This document shows, in pieces, positions 1 to 15,600 of a DNA stretch of 64,000 bases. Below the pieces are notes generated by a model. It did no database searches and had not been told where the DNA came from. It saw only the letters and a program-made list of their open reading frames with translations. Position numbers and translations under genes: made by a program. Each line of letters begins with the position of its first letter. Within the stretch, counting starts at the first letter, position 1. The stretch comes from Atherix ibis (taxonomy: Eukaryota; Arthropoda; Insecta; Diptera; Athericidae): contig CATQJD010000145.1 in NCBI GenBank assembly GCA_958298945.1, positions 1 to 64,000 on the forward strand, read 5' to 3'.

Positions 1-3000
1 AACCAACAAGCCAACAAGCCAACAAACCAACAAACCAACAAACCAACAAACGAACAAATCAACAAACAAACAAATCAACAAACCAACAAACCAAAAAACC
101 AACAAACCAAAAAACCAACAAACCAACAAACCAACAAACCAACAAACCAACAAACCAACAAGCCAACAAACCAACAAACCAACAAGCCAACAAGCCAACA
201 AACCAACAAACCAACAAACCAACAAACGAACAAATCAACAAACCAACAAATCAACAAACCAACAAACCAAAAAACTAACAAACCAACAAACCAACAAACC
301 AACAAACCAACAAACCAACAAACCAACAAACCAACAAACCAACAAACCAACAAACCAACAAGCCAACAAACCAATAAACAAACAAGCCAACAAACCAACA
401 AATCAACAAACCAACAAACGAACAAATCAACAAACCAACAAACCAACAAACCCACAAGCCAACAAACGAACAAACTAACAAACCAGCAAACCAACCAACC
501 AACAAACCACAAAACCAACAAACCAACAAATCAACACACCAACACACCAACAAACGAACAAACCAACAAAACAACAAACCAACAAACCAACAAACCAACA
601 AACCAACAAACAAACAAACCAACAAACGAACAAACTAGCAAACGAACAAACCAATAAACCAAACAGCCAACAAGCCAAAAAACCAACAAACCAATAAACC
701 AAAAAACGAACAAACCAACAAACCAACAAACGAACAAACCAACAAACAAACAAACCAACAAACCAACAAACGAACAAATCAACAAACCAACAAACCAACA
801 AACCCACAAGCCAACAAACGAACAAACTAACAAACCAACAAACCAACAAACAAACAAACCAAACAAACGAACAAACTAGCAAACGAACAAACCAACAAAC
901 CAAACATCCAACAAGCCAAAAAACCAACAAACCAACAAACCAAAAAACGAACAAACCAACAAACCAACAAACCAACACACCAACACTCCAACAAACGAAC
1001 AAACCAACAAACCAACAAACCAACAAACCAACAAACCAACAAACCAACAAACCAACAAACCAACAAACCAACAAGCCAAAAAGCCAACAAACCAACAAGC
1101 CAACAAACGAACAAACTAACAAACCAACAAACCAACAAGCCAAAAAACCAACAAACTAACAAACCAACAAACCACAAAACAAACAAACCAACAAGCCAAC
1201 AAATCAACACACCAACACTCCAACAAACGAACAAACCAACAAACCAACAAACCAACAAACCAACAAACCAACAAACCAACAAACCAACAAACCAACAAAC
1301 CAACAAACCAACAAGCCAAAAAGCCAACAAACCAACAAGCCAACAAACGAACAAACTAACAAACCAACAAACCAACAAGCCAACAAACCAACAAACCAAC
1401 AAACCAACAAACCAACAAGCCAACAAACCAACAAACCAACAAACCAACAAACCAACAAGCCAACAAGCCAACAAACCAACAAACCACCAAACCAACAAAC
1501 GAACAAATCAACAAACCAACAAATCAACAAACCAACAAACCAAAAAACCAACAAACTAACAAACCAACAAACCACAAAACCAACAAACCAACAAGCCAAC
1601 AAATCAACACACCAACACTCCAACAAACGAACAAACCAACAAACCAACAAACCAACAAACCAACAAACCAACAAACCAACAAACCAACAAACCAAGAAAC
1701 CAACAAACCAACAAACCAACAAACAAACAAACCAACAAACGAACAAACTAGCAAACGAACAAACCAACAAACCAAACAGCCAACAACACAAAAAAAAACC
1801 AACAAACCAACAAACCAAAAAACTAACAAACCAACAAACCAACAAACCAACAAATCAACAAACCAACAAACCAACAAACCAACAAACCAACAAGCCAAGA
1901 AGCCAACGAACCAACAAACCAACAAACCCACAAACAAATAAACCAACAAGCCAACAAACCAACAAACCAACAAACCAACAAACCAACAAACGAACAAACC
2001 ACCAAACCAACAAGCCAACAAGCCAACAAACCAACAAACCAACAAACACACAAGCCAACAAACCAACAAACAAACAAATCAACAAACCAACAAACCAACA
2101 AATCAACAAACCAACAAACCTACAAACGAACAAACCAACCAACAAACAAACCAACAAACCAACAAACAAGCAAACCAACAAACCAACAAACCAACAAACC
2201 AACAAACCAACAAACCAACAAACCAACAAACCAACAAACCAAAAAACCAACAAACCAACAAACCAACAAACCAACAAACCAACAAGCCAAGAAGCCAACG
2301 AACCAACAAACCAACAAACCCACAAACAAATAAACCAACAAGCCAACAAACCAACAAACCAACAAACCAACAAACCACCAAACCAACAAGCCAACAAGCC
2401 AACAAACCAACAAACCAACAAACACACAAGCCAACAAACCAACAAACAAACAAATCAACAAACCAACAAACCAACAAATCAACAAACCAACAAACCTACA
2501 AACGAACAAACCAACCAACAAACAAACCAACAAACCAACAAACAAGCAAACCAACAAACCAACAAACCAACAAACCAACAAACCAACAAACCAACAAACC
2601 AACAAACCAACAAACCAACAAACCAACAAGCCAACAAACCAACAAACCAACAAACCAACAAGCCAACAAGCCAACAAACCAACAAACCAACAAACCAACA
2701 AACGAACAAATCAACAAACCAACAAATCAACAAACCAACAAACCAAAAAACCAACAAACCAACAAACCAACAAACCAACAAACCAACAAACCAACAAACC
2801 AACAAACCAACAAACGAACAAATCAACAAACCAACAAATCAACAAACCAACAAACCAAAACACCAACAAACCAACAAACCAACAAACCAACAAACCAACA
2901 AACCAACAAACCAACAAACCAACAAACCAACAAACCAACAAGCCAACAAACCAACAAACCAACAAGCCAACAAGCCAACAAACCAACAAACCAACAAACC

Positions 3001-6000
3001 AACTAACGAACAAATCAACAAACCAACAAATCAACAAACCAACAAACCAAAAAACCAACAAACCAACAAACCAACAAACCAACAAACCAACAAACCAACA
3101 AACCAACAAACCAACTAACCAACAAGCCAACAAACCAATAAACAAACAAGCCAACAAACCAACAAACCAACAAGCCAACAAACGAACAAATCAACAAACC
3201 AACAAACCAACAAACCCACAAGCCAACAAACGAACAAACTAACAAACCAACAAACCAATCAACCAACAAACCACAAAACCAACAAACCAACAAGCCAACA
3301 AATCAACACACCAACACTCCAACAAACGAACAAACCAACTAACCAACAAACCAACAAACCAACAAACCAACAAACCAACAAACCAATAAACCAACAAACC
3401 AACAAGCCAAAAAGCCAACAAACCAACAAGCCAACAAACGAACAAACTAACAAACCAACAAACCAACAAGCCAAAAAACCAACAAACTAACAAACCAACA
3501 AACCAACAAACCAACAAACAAACAAACCAACAAACGAACAAACTAGCAAACGAACAAACCAACAAACCGAACAGCCAACAAGCCAAAAAACCAACAAACC
3601 AACAAACCAACAAACCAAAAAACCAACAAACCAACAAACCAACAAACCAACAAACCAACAAACCAACAAACCAACAAACGAACAAACCAACCAACAAACA
3701 AACCAACAAACCAACAAACAAACAAACCAACAAACCAACAAACCAACAAACCAACAAACCAACAAACCAACAAACCAACAAACCAACAAACCAACAAACC
3801 AACAAACCAACAAGCCAACAAGCCAACAAACCAACAAACCAACAAACCAACAAACCAACAAACGAACAAATCAACAAACAAACAAATCAACAAACCAACA
3901 AACCAAAAAACCAACAAACCAAAAAACCAACAAACCAACAAACCAACAAACCAACAAACCAACAAACCAACAAGCCAACAAACCAACAAACCAACAAGCC
4001 AACAAGCCAACAAACCAACAAACCAACAAACCAACAAACGAACAAATCAACAAACCAACAAATCAACAAACCAACAAACCAAAAAACTAACCAACCAACA
4101 AACCAACAAACCAACAAACCAACAAACCAACAAACCAACAAACCAACAAACCAACAAACCAACAAGCCAACAAACCAATAAACAAACAAGCCAACAAACC
4201 AACAAATCAACAAACCAACAAACAAACAAATCAACAAACCAACAAACCAACAAACCCACAAGCCAACAAACGAATAAAACTAACAAACCAACAAACCAAC
4301 CAACCAACAAACCACAAAACCAACAAACCAACAAGCCAACAAATCAACACACCAACACACCAACAAACGAACAAACCAACAAACCAACAAACCAACAAAC
4401 CAACAAACCAACAAACCAACAAACCAACAAACCAACAAACCAACAAACCAACAAGCCAAAAAGCCAACAAACCAACAAGCCAACAAACGAACAAACTAAC
4501 AAACCAACAAACCAACAAGCCAAAAAACCAACAAACTAACAAACCAACAAACCAACAAACCAACAAACAAACAAACCAACAAACGAACAAACTAGGAAAC
4601 GAACAAACCAACAAACCAAACAGCCAACAAGCCAAAAAACCAACAAACCAACAAACGAAAAAACGAACAAACCAACAAACCAACAAACCAACAAATCAAC
4701 AAACCAACAAACCAACAAACGAACAAACCAACCAACAAACAAACCAACAAACCAACAAACAAACAAACCAACAAACCAACAAACCAACAAACCAACAAAC
4801 CAACAAACCAACAAACAAACAAACCAACAAACCAACAAACCAACAAACCAACAAACCAACAAACCAACAAGCCAACAAGCCAACAAACCAAGAAACCAAC
4901 AAACCAACAAACGAACAAATCAACAAACAAACAAATCAACAAACCAACAAACCAAAAAACCAACAAACCAAAAAACCAACAAACCAACAAACCAACAAAC
5001 CAACAAACCAACAAACCAACAAGCCAACAAACCAACAAACCAACAAGCCAACAAGCCAACAAACCAACAAACCAACAAACCAACAAACGAACAAATCAAC
5101 AAATCAACAAATCAACAAACCAACAAACCAAAAAACTAACAAACCAACAAACCAACAAACCAACAAACCAACAAACCAACAAACCAACAAACCAACAAAC
5201 CAACAAACCAACAAGCCAACAAACCAATAAACAAACAAGCCAACAAACCAACAAATCAACAAACCAACAAACGAACAAATCAACAAACCAACAAACCAAC
5301 TAACCCACAAGCCAACAAACGAACAAACTAACAAACCAACAAACGAACCAACCAACAAACCACAAAACCAACAAACCAACAAGCCAACAAATCAACACAC
5401 CAACACACCAACAAACGAACTAACCAACAAACCAACAAACCAACAAACCAACAAACCAACAAACCAACAAACCAACAAACCAACAAACAAACAAACCAAC
5501 AAACGAACAAACTAGCAAACGAACAAACCAACAAACCAAACAGCCAACAAGCCAAAAAACCAACAAACCAACAAACCAAAAAACGAACAAACCAACAAAC
5601 CAACAAACGAACAAACCAACAAACAAACAAACCAACAAACCAACAAACGAACAAATCAACAAACCAACAAACCAACAAACCCACAAGCCAACAAACGAAC
5701 AAACTAACAAACCAACAAACCAACCAACCAACAAACCACAAAACCAACAAACCAACAAGCCAACAAATCAACACACCAACACTCCAACAAACGAACAAAC
5801 CAACAAACCAACAAACCAACAAACCAACAAACCAACAAACCAACAAACCAACAAACCAACAAGCCAAAAAGCCAACAAACCAACAAGCCAACAAACGAAC
5901 AAACCAACAAACCAAAAGCCAACAAGCCAAAAAGCCAACAAACCAACAAACCAAAAAACGAACAAACCAACAAACCAACAAACCAACAAATCAACAAACC

Positions 6001-9000
6001 AACAAACCAACAAACCAACAAACCAACAAGCCAAGAAGCCAACAAACCAACAAACCAACAAACCCACAAACAAATAAACCAACAAGCCAACAAGCCAACA
6101 AACCAACAAACCAACAAACCAACAAACCAACAAACCAACAAACCAACAAACGAACAAACCACCAAACCAACAAGCCAACAAGCCAACAAACCAACAAACC
6201 AACAAACACACAAGCCAACAAACCAACAAACAAACAAATCAACAAACCAACAAACCAACAAATCAACAAACCAACAAACCTACAAACGAACAAACCAACA
6301 AACCAACAAGCCAACAAACCAACAAACCAACAAGCCAACAAACCAACAAACCAACAAACCAACAAGCGAACAAGCCAACAAACCAACAAACCAACAAACC
6401 AACAAACATACAAATCAACAAACCAACAAATCAACAAACCAACAAACCAAAAAACCAACAAACCAACAAACCAACAAACCAACAAACCAACAAACCAACA
6501 AACCAACAAACCAACAAACCAACAAACGAACAAATCAACAAACCAGCAAATCAACAAACCAACAAACCAAAACACCAACAAACCAACAAACCAACAAACC
6601 AACAAACCAACAAACCAACAAACCAACAAACCAACAAGCCAACAAACCAACAAGCCAACAAGCCAACAAGCCAACAAACCAACAAACCAACAAACCAACT
6701 AACGAACAAATCAACAAACCAACAAATCAACAAACCAACAAACCAAAAAACCAACAAACCAACAAACCAACAAACCAACAAACCAACAAACCAACAAACC
6801 AACAAACCAACAAACCAACTAACCAACAAGCCAACAAACCAATAAACAAACAAGCCAACAAACCAACAAACCAACAAACCAACAAACGAACAAATCAACA
6901 AACCAACAAACCAACAAACCCACAAGCCAACAAACGAACAAACTAACAAACCAACAAACCAACCAACCAACAAACCACAAAACCAACAAACCAACAAGCC
7001 AACAAATCAACACACCAACACTCCAACAAACGAACAAACCAACAAACCAACAAACCAACAAACCAACAAACCAACAAACCAACAAACCAACAAACCAACA
7101 AGCCAAAAAGCCAACTAACCAACAAGCCAACAAATGAACAAACTAGCAAACCAACAAACCAACAAGCCAAAAAACCAACAAACTAACAAACCAACAAACC
7201 AACAAACCAACAAACAAACAAACCAACAAACGAACAAACTAGCAAACGAACAAACCAACAAACCAAACAGCCAACAAGCCAAAAAACCAACAAACCAACA
7301 AACCAAAAAACGAACAAACCAACAAACCAACAAACCAACAAATCAACAAACCAACAAACCAACAAACGAACAAACCAACCAACAAACAAACCAACAAACC
7401 AACAAACAAACAAACCAACAAACAAACAAACCAACAAACCAACAAACCAACAAACCAACAAACCAACAAACCAACAAACCAACAAACCAACAAACCAACA
7501 AACCAACAAGCCAACAAGCCAACAAACCAACAAACCAACAAACCAACAAACGAACAAATCAACAAACAAACAAATCAACAAACCAACAAACCAAAAAACC
7601 AACAAACCAAAAAACCAACAAACCAACAAACCAACAAACCAACAAACCAACAAACCAACAAACCAACAAGCCAACAAACCAACAAACCAACAAGCCAACA
7701 AGCCAACAAACCAACAAACCAACAAACCAACAAACGAACAAATCAACAAACCAACAAATCAACAAACCAAAAAACCAAAAAACTAACAAACCAACAAACC
7801 AACAAACCAACAAACCAACAAACCAACAAACCAACAAACCAACAAACCAACAAACCAACAAACCAACAAACCAACAAACCAACAAGCCAACAAACCAATA
7901 AACAAACAAGCAAACAAACCAACAAATCAACAAACCAACAAACGAACAAATCAACAAACCAACAAACCAACAAACCCACAAGCCAACAAACGAACAAACT
8001 AACAAACCAACAAACCAACCAACCAACAAACCACAAAACCAACAAACCAACAAGCCAACAAATCAACACACCATCACACCAACAAACGAACAAACCAACA
8101 AACCAACAAACCAACAAACGAACAAACCAACAAACCAACAAACAAACAAACCAACAAACGAACAAACTAGCAAACGAACAAACCAACAAACCAAACAGCC
8201 AACAAGCCAAAAAACCAACAAACCAACAAACCAAAAAACGAACAAACCAACAAACCAACAAACGAACAAACCAACAAACAAACAAACCAACAAACCAACA
8301 AACCAACAAACCAACAAACCAACAAACCAACAAACCAACAAACGAACAAACCAACAAACCAACAAACCAACAAACGAACAAACCAACAAACCAACAAACA
8401 AACAAACCAACAAACGAACAAACTAACAAACCAACAAACCAACAAATCAACAAACGAACAAACTAACAAACCAACAAACCAACAAACCAACAAACCAACA
8501 AACCAAAAAACCAACAAAACAACAAACCAACAAACCAACAAACCAACAAACCAAGAAGCCAAAAAACCAACAAACAAACAAGCATACAAACCAACAAACC
8601 AACAAACCAAGAAACGAACAAACCAACCAACAAACAAACCAACAAACAAACCAACAAACAAACAAACCAACAAACCAACAAACCAACAAACAAACAAACC
8701 AACAAACCAACAAGCCAACAAACCAACAAACCAACAAACCAACAAGCCAACAAGCCAACAAGCCAACAAGCCAACAAGCCAACAAAATAACAAACCAACA
8801 ACCCAATAAACCAACAAATTGACAAATCAGCAAACCAACAAACGAACCAATTAACAAACCAACTAGCCAACAAGCCAACAAGCCAACAAACCAACAAGCC
8901 AACAAATCAACAAACCAACAAACCAACAAACCAACAAACCAACAAACTAACAAACGAACAAACCAACAAACCAACAAGCCAACAAGCCAACCAACCAACA

Positions 9001-10379
9001 AACCAACAAACCAATAAACCAACAAACCAACAAAACAACAAACCAACAAACCAACAAACCAACAAACCAACAAACGAACAAACCAACAAACCAACAAGCC
9101 AACAAGCCAACAAACCAACAAACCAACAAACCAAGTAACCAACAAAAAAACAAACCAACAAACCAACAAACCAACAAACGAACAAACGAACAAACCACCA
9201 AACAAACAAACCAACAAACCAACAAACCAACAAGCCAACAAGCTAACAAACCAACAAACCAACAAACCAACAAACCAACAAACCAACAAACAAACAAACA
9301 AACAAGCCAACAAGCCAACAAAAAAACAAGCCAACAAACGAACAAACGAACAAACCAACAAACCAACAAACCAACAAGCCAACAAACCAACAAACCAACA
9401 AACCAACAAACCAACAAACCAACAAGCCAACAAACCAACAAACCTACAAACCAACAAACGAACAAACCAACAAACAAACAAACCAACAAACCAACAAACC
9501 AACAAACCCACAAACCAACAAGCCAACAAGCCAACAAACCAACAAAACAACAAACCACCAAGCCAACTAGCCAACAAACCAACAAACCAACAAACCAATA
9601 AGCCAACAAACCAGCAATCCAACAAACCAACAAAAAAACAAGCCAACAAACCAACAAACCAACAAGCCAACAAGCCAACAAGCCAACAAACCAACAAACC
9701 AACAAACCAACAAACCAACAAACCAACAAACCAACAAACCAAAAACCCAACAAACCAACAAACCAACAAACCAATAAACCAATAAACCAACAACCCAACA
9801 AACCAACAAACTAACAAACGAACAAATCAACAAAACAACAAACCAACAAACCAACAAACCAACAATACAATAAACCAACAAACCAACAAACCAACAAACC
9901 AACAAACCAACAAGCCAACAAACCAACAAACCAACCAGCCAACAAGCCAAAAAACGAACAAACCAACAAACCAACAAACCAACAAACCAACAAGCCAACA
10001 AGCCAACAAGCCAACAAGCCAACAAACCAACAAACCAACAAACCAACAAACCAACAAACCAACAAACCAACAAACCAACAAGCCAACAAGCCAACAAACG
10101 AACAAACCAACAAACCAACAAGCCAACAAGCCAACAAACCAACAAGCCAACAAACCAAAAACCCAACAAACCAACAAACCAACAAACCAATAAACCAATA
10201 AACCAACAACCCAACAAACCAACAAACTAACAAACGAACAAATCAACAAAACAACAAACCAACAAACCAACAAACCAACAATACAATAAACCAACAAACC
10301 AACAAACCAACAAACCAACAAACCAGTAAGCCAACAAACCAACAAACCAACCAGCCAACAAGCCAAAAAACTAACAAAC

Positions 10380-11380
10380 CAACAAACCAACAAACCAACA
10401 AACAAACAAACCAACAAACGAACAAACTAGCAAACGAACAAACCAACAAACCAAACAGCCAACAAGCCAAAAAACCAACAAACCAACAAACCAAAAAACG
10501 AACAAACCAACAAACCAACAAACCAACAAATCAACAAACCAACAAACCAACAAACGAACAAACCAACCAACAAACAAACCAACAACCCAACAAACAAACA
10601 AACCAACAAACCAACAAACCAACAAACCAACAAACCAACAAACCAACAAACCAACAAACCAACAAACCAACAAACCAACAAACCAACAAACCAACAAACC
10701 AACAAACCAACAAGCCAACAAGCCAACAAACCAACAAACCAACAAACCAACAAACCAACAAACCAACAAGCCAACAAGCCAACAAACCAACAAACCAACA
10801 AACCAACAAACGAACAAATCAACAAACAAACAAATCAACAAACCAACAAACCAAAAAACCAACAAACCAAAAAACCAACAAACCAACAAACCAACAAACC
10901 AACAAACCAACAAACCAACAAACCAACAAGCCAACAAACCAACAAACCAACAAGCCAACAAGCCAACAAACCAACAAACCAACAAACCAACAAACGAACA
11001 AATCAACAAACCAACAAATCAACAAACCAACAAACCAAAAAACTAACAAACCAACAAACCAACAAACCAACAAACCAACAAACCAACAAACCAACAAACC
11101 AACAAACCAACAAACCAACAAACCAACAAACCAACAAGCCAACAAACCAATAAACAAACAAGCAAACAAACCAACAAATCAACAAACCAACAAACGAACA
11201 AATCAACAAACCAACAAACCAACAAACCCACAAGCCAACAAACGAACAAACTAACAAACCAACAAACCAACCAACCAACAAACCACAAAACCAACAAACC
11301 AACAAGCCAACAAATCAACACACCAACACACCAACAAACGAACAAACCAACAAACCAACAAACCAACAAACCAACAAACC
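10380..11380. repeat. Higher-order satellite block, 1.3-kb family, unit a
   Basis: The order of variant 8-mers here recurs at 11692-12695 with offset 1,312-1,320 bp (differing by single 8-bp units). The rare pair AACAAACT-AGCAAACG at 10421 recurs at 11733, and an AACAAACG-AACAAATC group at 10801 recurs at 12121. Related but more diverged copies of this block occur near 7.2-8.1 kb, 3.5-4.3 kb and 4.6-5.4 kb. Confidence 0.8.
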
Positions 11381-11691
11381 AACAAACGAACAAATCAACA
11401 AACCAACAAACCAACAAACCCACAAGCCAACAAACGAACAAACTAACAAACCAACAAACCAACCAACCAACAAACCACAAAACCAACAAACCAACAAGCC
11501 AACAAATCAACACACCAACACTCCAACAAACGAACAAACCAACAAACCAACAAACCAACAAACCAACAAACCAACAAACCAACAAACCAACAAACCAACA
11601 AGCCAAAAAGCCAACTAACCAACAAGCCAACAAACGAACAAACTAACAAACCAACAAACCAACAAGCCAAAAAACCAACAAACTAACAAAC

Positions 11692-12695
11692 CAACAAACC
11701 AACAAACCAACAAACAAACAAACCAACAAACGAACAAACTAGCAAACGAACAAACCAACAAACCAAACAGCCAACAAGCCAAAAAACCAACAAACCAACA
11801 AACCAAAAAACGAACAAACCAACAAACCAACAAACCAACAAATCAACAAACCAACAAACCAACAAACGAACAAACCAACCAACAAACAAACCAACAACCC
11901 AACAAACAAACAAACCAACAAACCAACAAACCAACAAACCAACAAACCAACAAACCAACAAACCAACAAACCAACAAACCAACAAACCAACAAACCAACA
12001 AACCAACAAACCAACAAACCAACAAACCAACAAGCCAACAAGCCAACAAACCAACAAACCAACAAACCAACAAACCAACAAACCAACAAGCCAACAAGCC
12101 AACAAACCAACAAACCAACAAACCAACAAACGAACAAATCAACAAACAAACAAATCAACAAACCAACAAACCAAAAAACCAACAAACCAAAAAACCAACA
12201 AACCAACAAACCAACAAACCAACAAACCAACAAACCAACAAACCAACAAGCCAACAAACCAACAAACCAACAAGCCAACAAGCCAACAAACCAACAAACC
12301 AACAAACCAACAAACGAACAAATCAACAAACCAACAAATCAACAAACCAACAAACCAAAAAACTAACAAACCAACAAACCAACAAACCAACAAACCAACA
12401 AACCAACAAACCAACAAACCAACAAACCAACAAACAAACAAACCAACAAGCCAACAAACCAATAAACAAACAAGCAAACAAACCAACAAATCAACAAACC
12501 AACAAACGAACAAATCAACAAACCAACAAACCAACAAACCCACAAGCCAACAAACGAACAAACTAACAAACCAACAAACCAACCAACCAACAAACCACAA
12601 AACCAACAAACCAACAAGCCAACAAATCAACACACCAACACACCAACAAACGAACAAACCAACAAACCAACAAACCAACAAACCAACAAACCAAC
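11692..12695. repeat. Higher-order satellite block, 1.3-kb family, unit b
   Basis: Second unit of the block at 10380-11380, matching to about 12690, where it diverges. Just to the left, 11.40-11.84 kb instead matches 6.90-7.34 kb at an offset of 4,500 bp, so adjacent stretches have different duplication histories. Confidence 0.8.
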
Positions 12696-15600
12696 AAACC
12701 AACAAACAAACAAACCAACAAACGAACAAACTAGCAAACGAACAAACCAACAAACCAAACAGCCAACAAGCCAAAAAACCAACAAACCAACAAACCAAAA
12801 AACGAACAAACCAACAAACCAACAAACGAACAAACCAACAAACAAACAAACCAACAAACCAACAAACCAACAAACCAACAAACCAACAAACGAACAAACC
12901 AACAAACCAACAAACCAACAAACGAACAAACCAACAAACCAACAAACAAACAAACCAACAAACGAACAAACCAACAAACCAACAAACCAACAAATCAACA
13001 AACGAACAAACTAACAAACCAACAAACCAACAAACCAACAAACCAACAAACCAAAAAACCAACAAAACAACAAACCAACAAACCAACAAACCAACAAACC
13101 AAGAAGCCAAAAAACCAACAAACAAACAAGCCAACAAACCAACAAACCAAGAAACGAACAAACCAACCAACAAACAAACCAACAAACAAACCAACAAACA
13201 AACAAACCAACGAACCAACAAACCAACAAACAAACAAACCAACAAACCAACAAGCCAACAAACCAACAAACCAACAAACCAACAAGCCAACAAGCCAACA
13301 AGCCAACAAGCCAACAAGCCAACAAAATAACAAACCAACAACCCAATAAACCAACAAATTGACAAATCAGCAAACCAACAAACGAACCAACAAACAAACC
13401 AACAAACAAACAAACCAACAAGCCAACAAACCAACAAACCAACAAACCAACAAACCAACAAACCAACAAACTAACAAACGAACAAACCAACAAACCAACA
13501 AGCCAACAAGCCAACCAACCAACAAACCAACAAACCAATAAACCAACAAACCAACAAAACAACAAGCCAACAAACCAACAAACCAACAAACCAACAAACG
13601 AACAAACCAACAAACCAACAAGCCAACAAGCCAACAAACCAATAAACCAACAAACCAACAAACCAAGTAACCAACAAAAAAACAAACCAACAAACCAACA
13701 AACCAACAAACGAACAAACGAACAAACCACCAAACAAACAAACCAACAAACCAACAAACCAACAAGCCAACAAGCTAACAAACCAACAAACCAACAAACC
13801 AACAAACCAACAAACCAACAAACCAACAAACCAACAAACAAACAAACAAACAAGCCAACAAGCCAACAAAAAAACAAGCCAACAAACGAACAAACCAACA
13901 AACCAACAAACCAACAAGCCAACAAAACAACAAACCAACAAACCAACAAACCAACAAACCAACAAGCCAACAAACCAACAAACCTACAAACCAACAAACG
14001 AACAAACCAACAAACAAACAAACCAACAAACCAACAAACCAACAAACCCACAAACCAACAAGCCAACAAGCCAACAAACCAACAAAACAACAAACCACCA
14101 AGCCAACTAGCCAACAAACCAACAAACCAACAAACCAATAAGCCAACAAACCAGCAATCCAACAAACCAACAAAAAAACAAGCCAACAAACCAAAAAACG
14201 AACAAACCAACAAACCAACAAACCAACAAACCAACAAGCCAACAAGCCAACAAGCCAACAAGCCAACAAACCAACAAACCAACAAACCAACAAACCAACA
14301 AACCAACAAACCAACAAACCAACAAGCCAACAAGCCAACAAACGAACAAACCAACAAACCAACAAGCCAACAAGCCAACAAACCAACAAGCCAACAAACC
14401 AAAAACCCAACAAACCAACAAACCAACAAACCAATAAACCAATAAACCAACAAGCCAACAAACCAACAAACTAACAAACGAACAAATCAACAAAACAACA
14501 AACCAACAAACCAACAAACCAACAAACCAACAATACAATAAACCAACAAACCAACAAACCAACAAACCAACAAACCAACAAGCCAACAAACCAACAAACC
14601 AACCAGCCAACAAGCCAAAAAACTAACAAACCAACAAACCAACAAACCAACAAACCAACAAACCAACAAACCAACAAACCAACAAACCAACAAACCAACA
14701 AACCAACAAGCCAACAAGCCAACAAACCAACAAACCAACAAACCAACAAACGAACAAATCAACAAACCAACAAATCAACAAACCAACAAACCAAAAAACC
14801 AACAAACCAACAAACCAAAAAACCAACAAACCAACAAACCAACAAGCCAACAAACCAACAAACCAACAAGCCAACAAGCCAACAAATCAACAAACCAACA
14901 AGCCAACAAACCAACAAACCAACAAACCAACAAACGAACAAATCAACAAACCAACAAATCAACAAACCAACAAACCAAAAAACCAACAAACCAACAAACC
15001 AAAAAACCAACAAACCAATAAACAAACAAGCCAACAAACCAATAAACCAACAAACCAACAAACGAACAAATCAACAAACCAACAAACCAACAAACCCACA
15101 AGCCAAAAAACGAACAAACTAACAAACCAACACACCAACCAACCACCAAACCACAAAACCAACAAACCAACAAGCCAACAAATCAACACACCAACACACC
15201 AACAAATGAACAAACCAACAAACCAACAAACCAATAAACCAACAAACCAACAAACCAACAAACCAACAAACCAACAAGCCAAAAAGCCAACAAACCAACA
15301 AGCCAACAAACGAACAAACTAACAAACCAACAAACCAACAAGCCAAAAAACCAACAAACCAACAAACCAACAAACCAACAAACAAACAAACCAACAAACG
15401 AACAAACTAGCAAACGAACTAACCAAGAAACCAAACAGCCAACAAGCCAAAAAACCAACAAACCAACAAACCAAAAAACGAACAAACCAACAAACCAACA
15501 AACGAACAAACCAACAAACCAACAAACGAACAAAACAACAAACCAACAAACAAACAAACCAACAAACGAACAAACCAACAAACCAACAAACAAACAAACC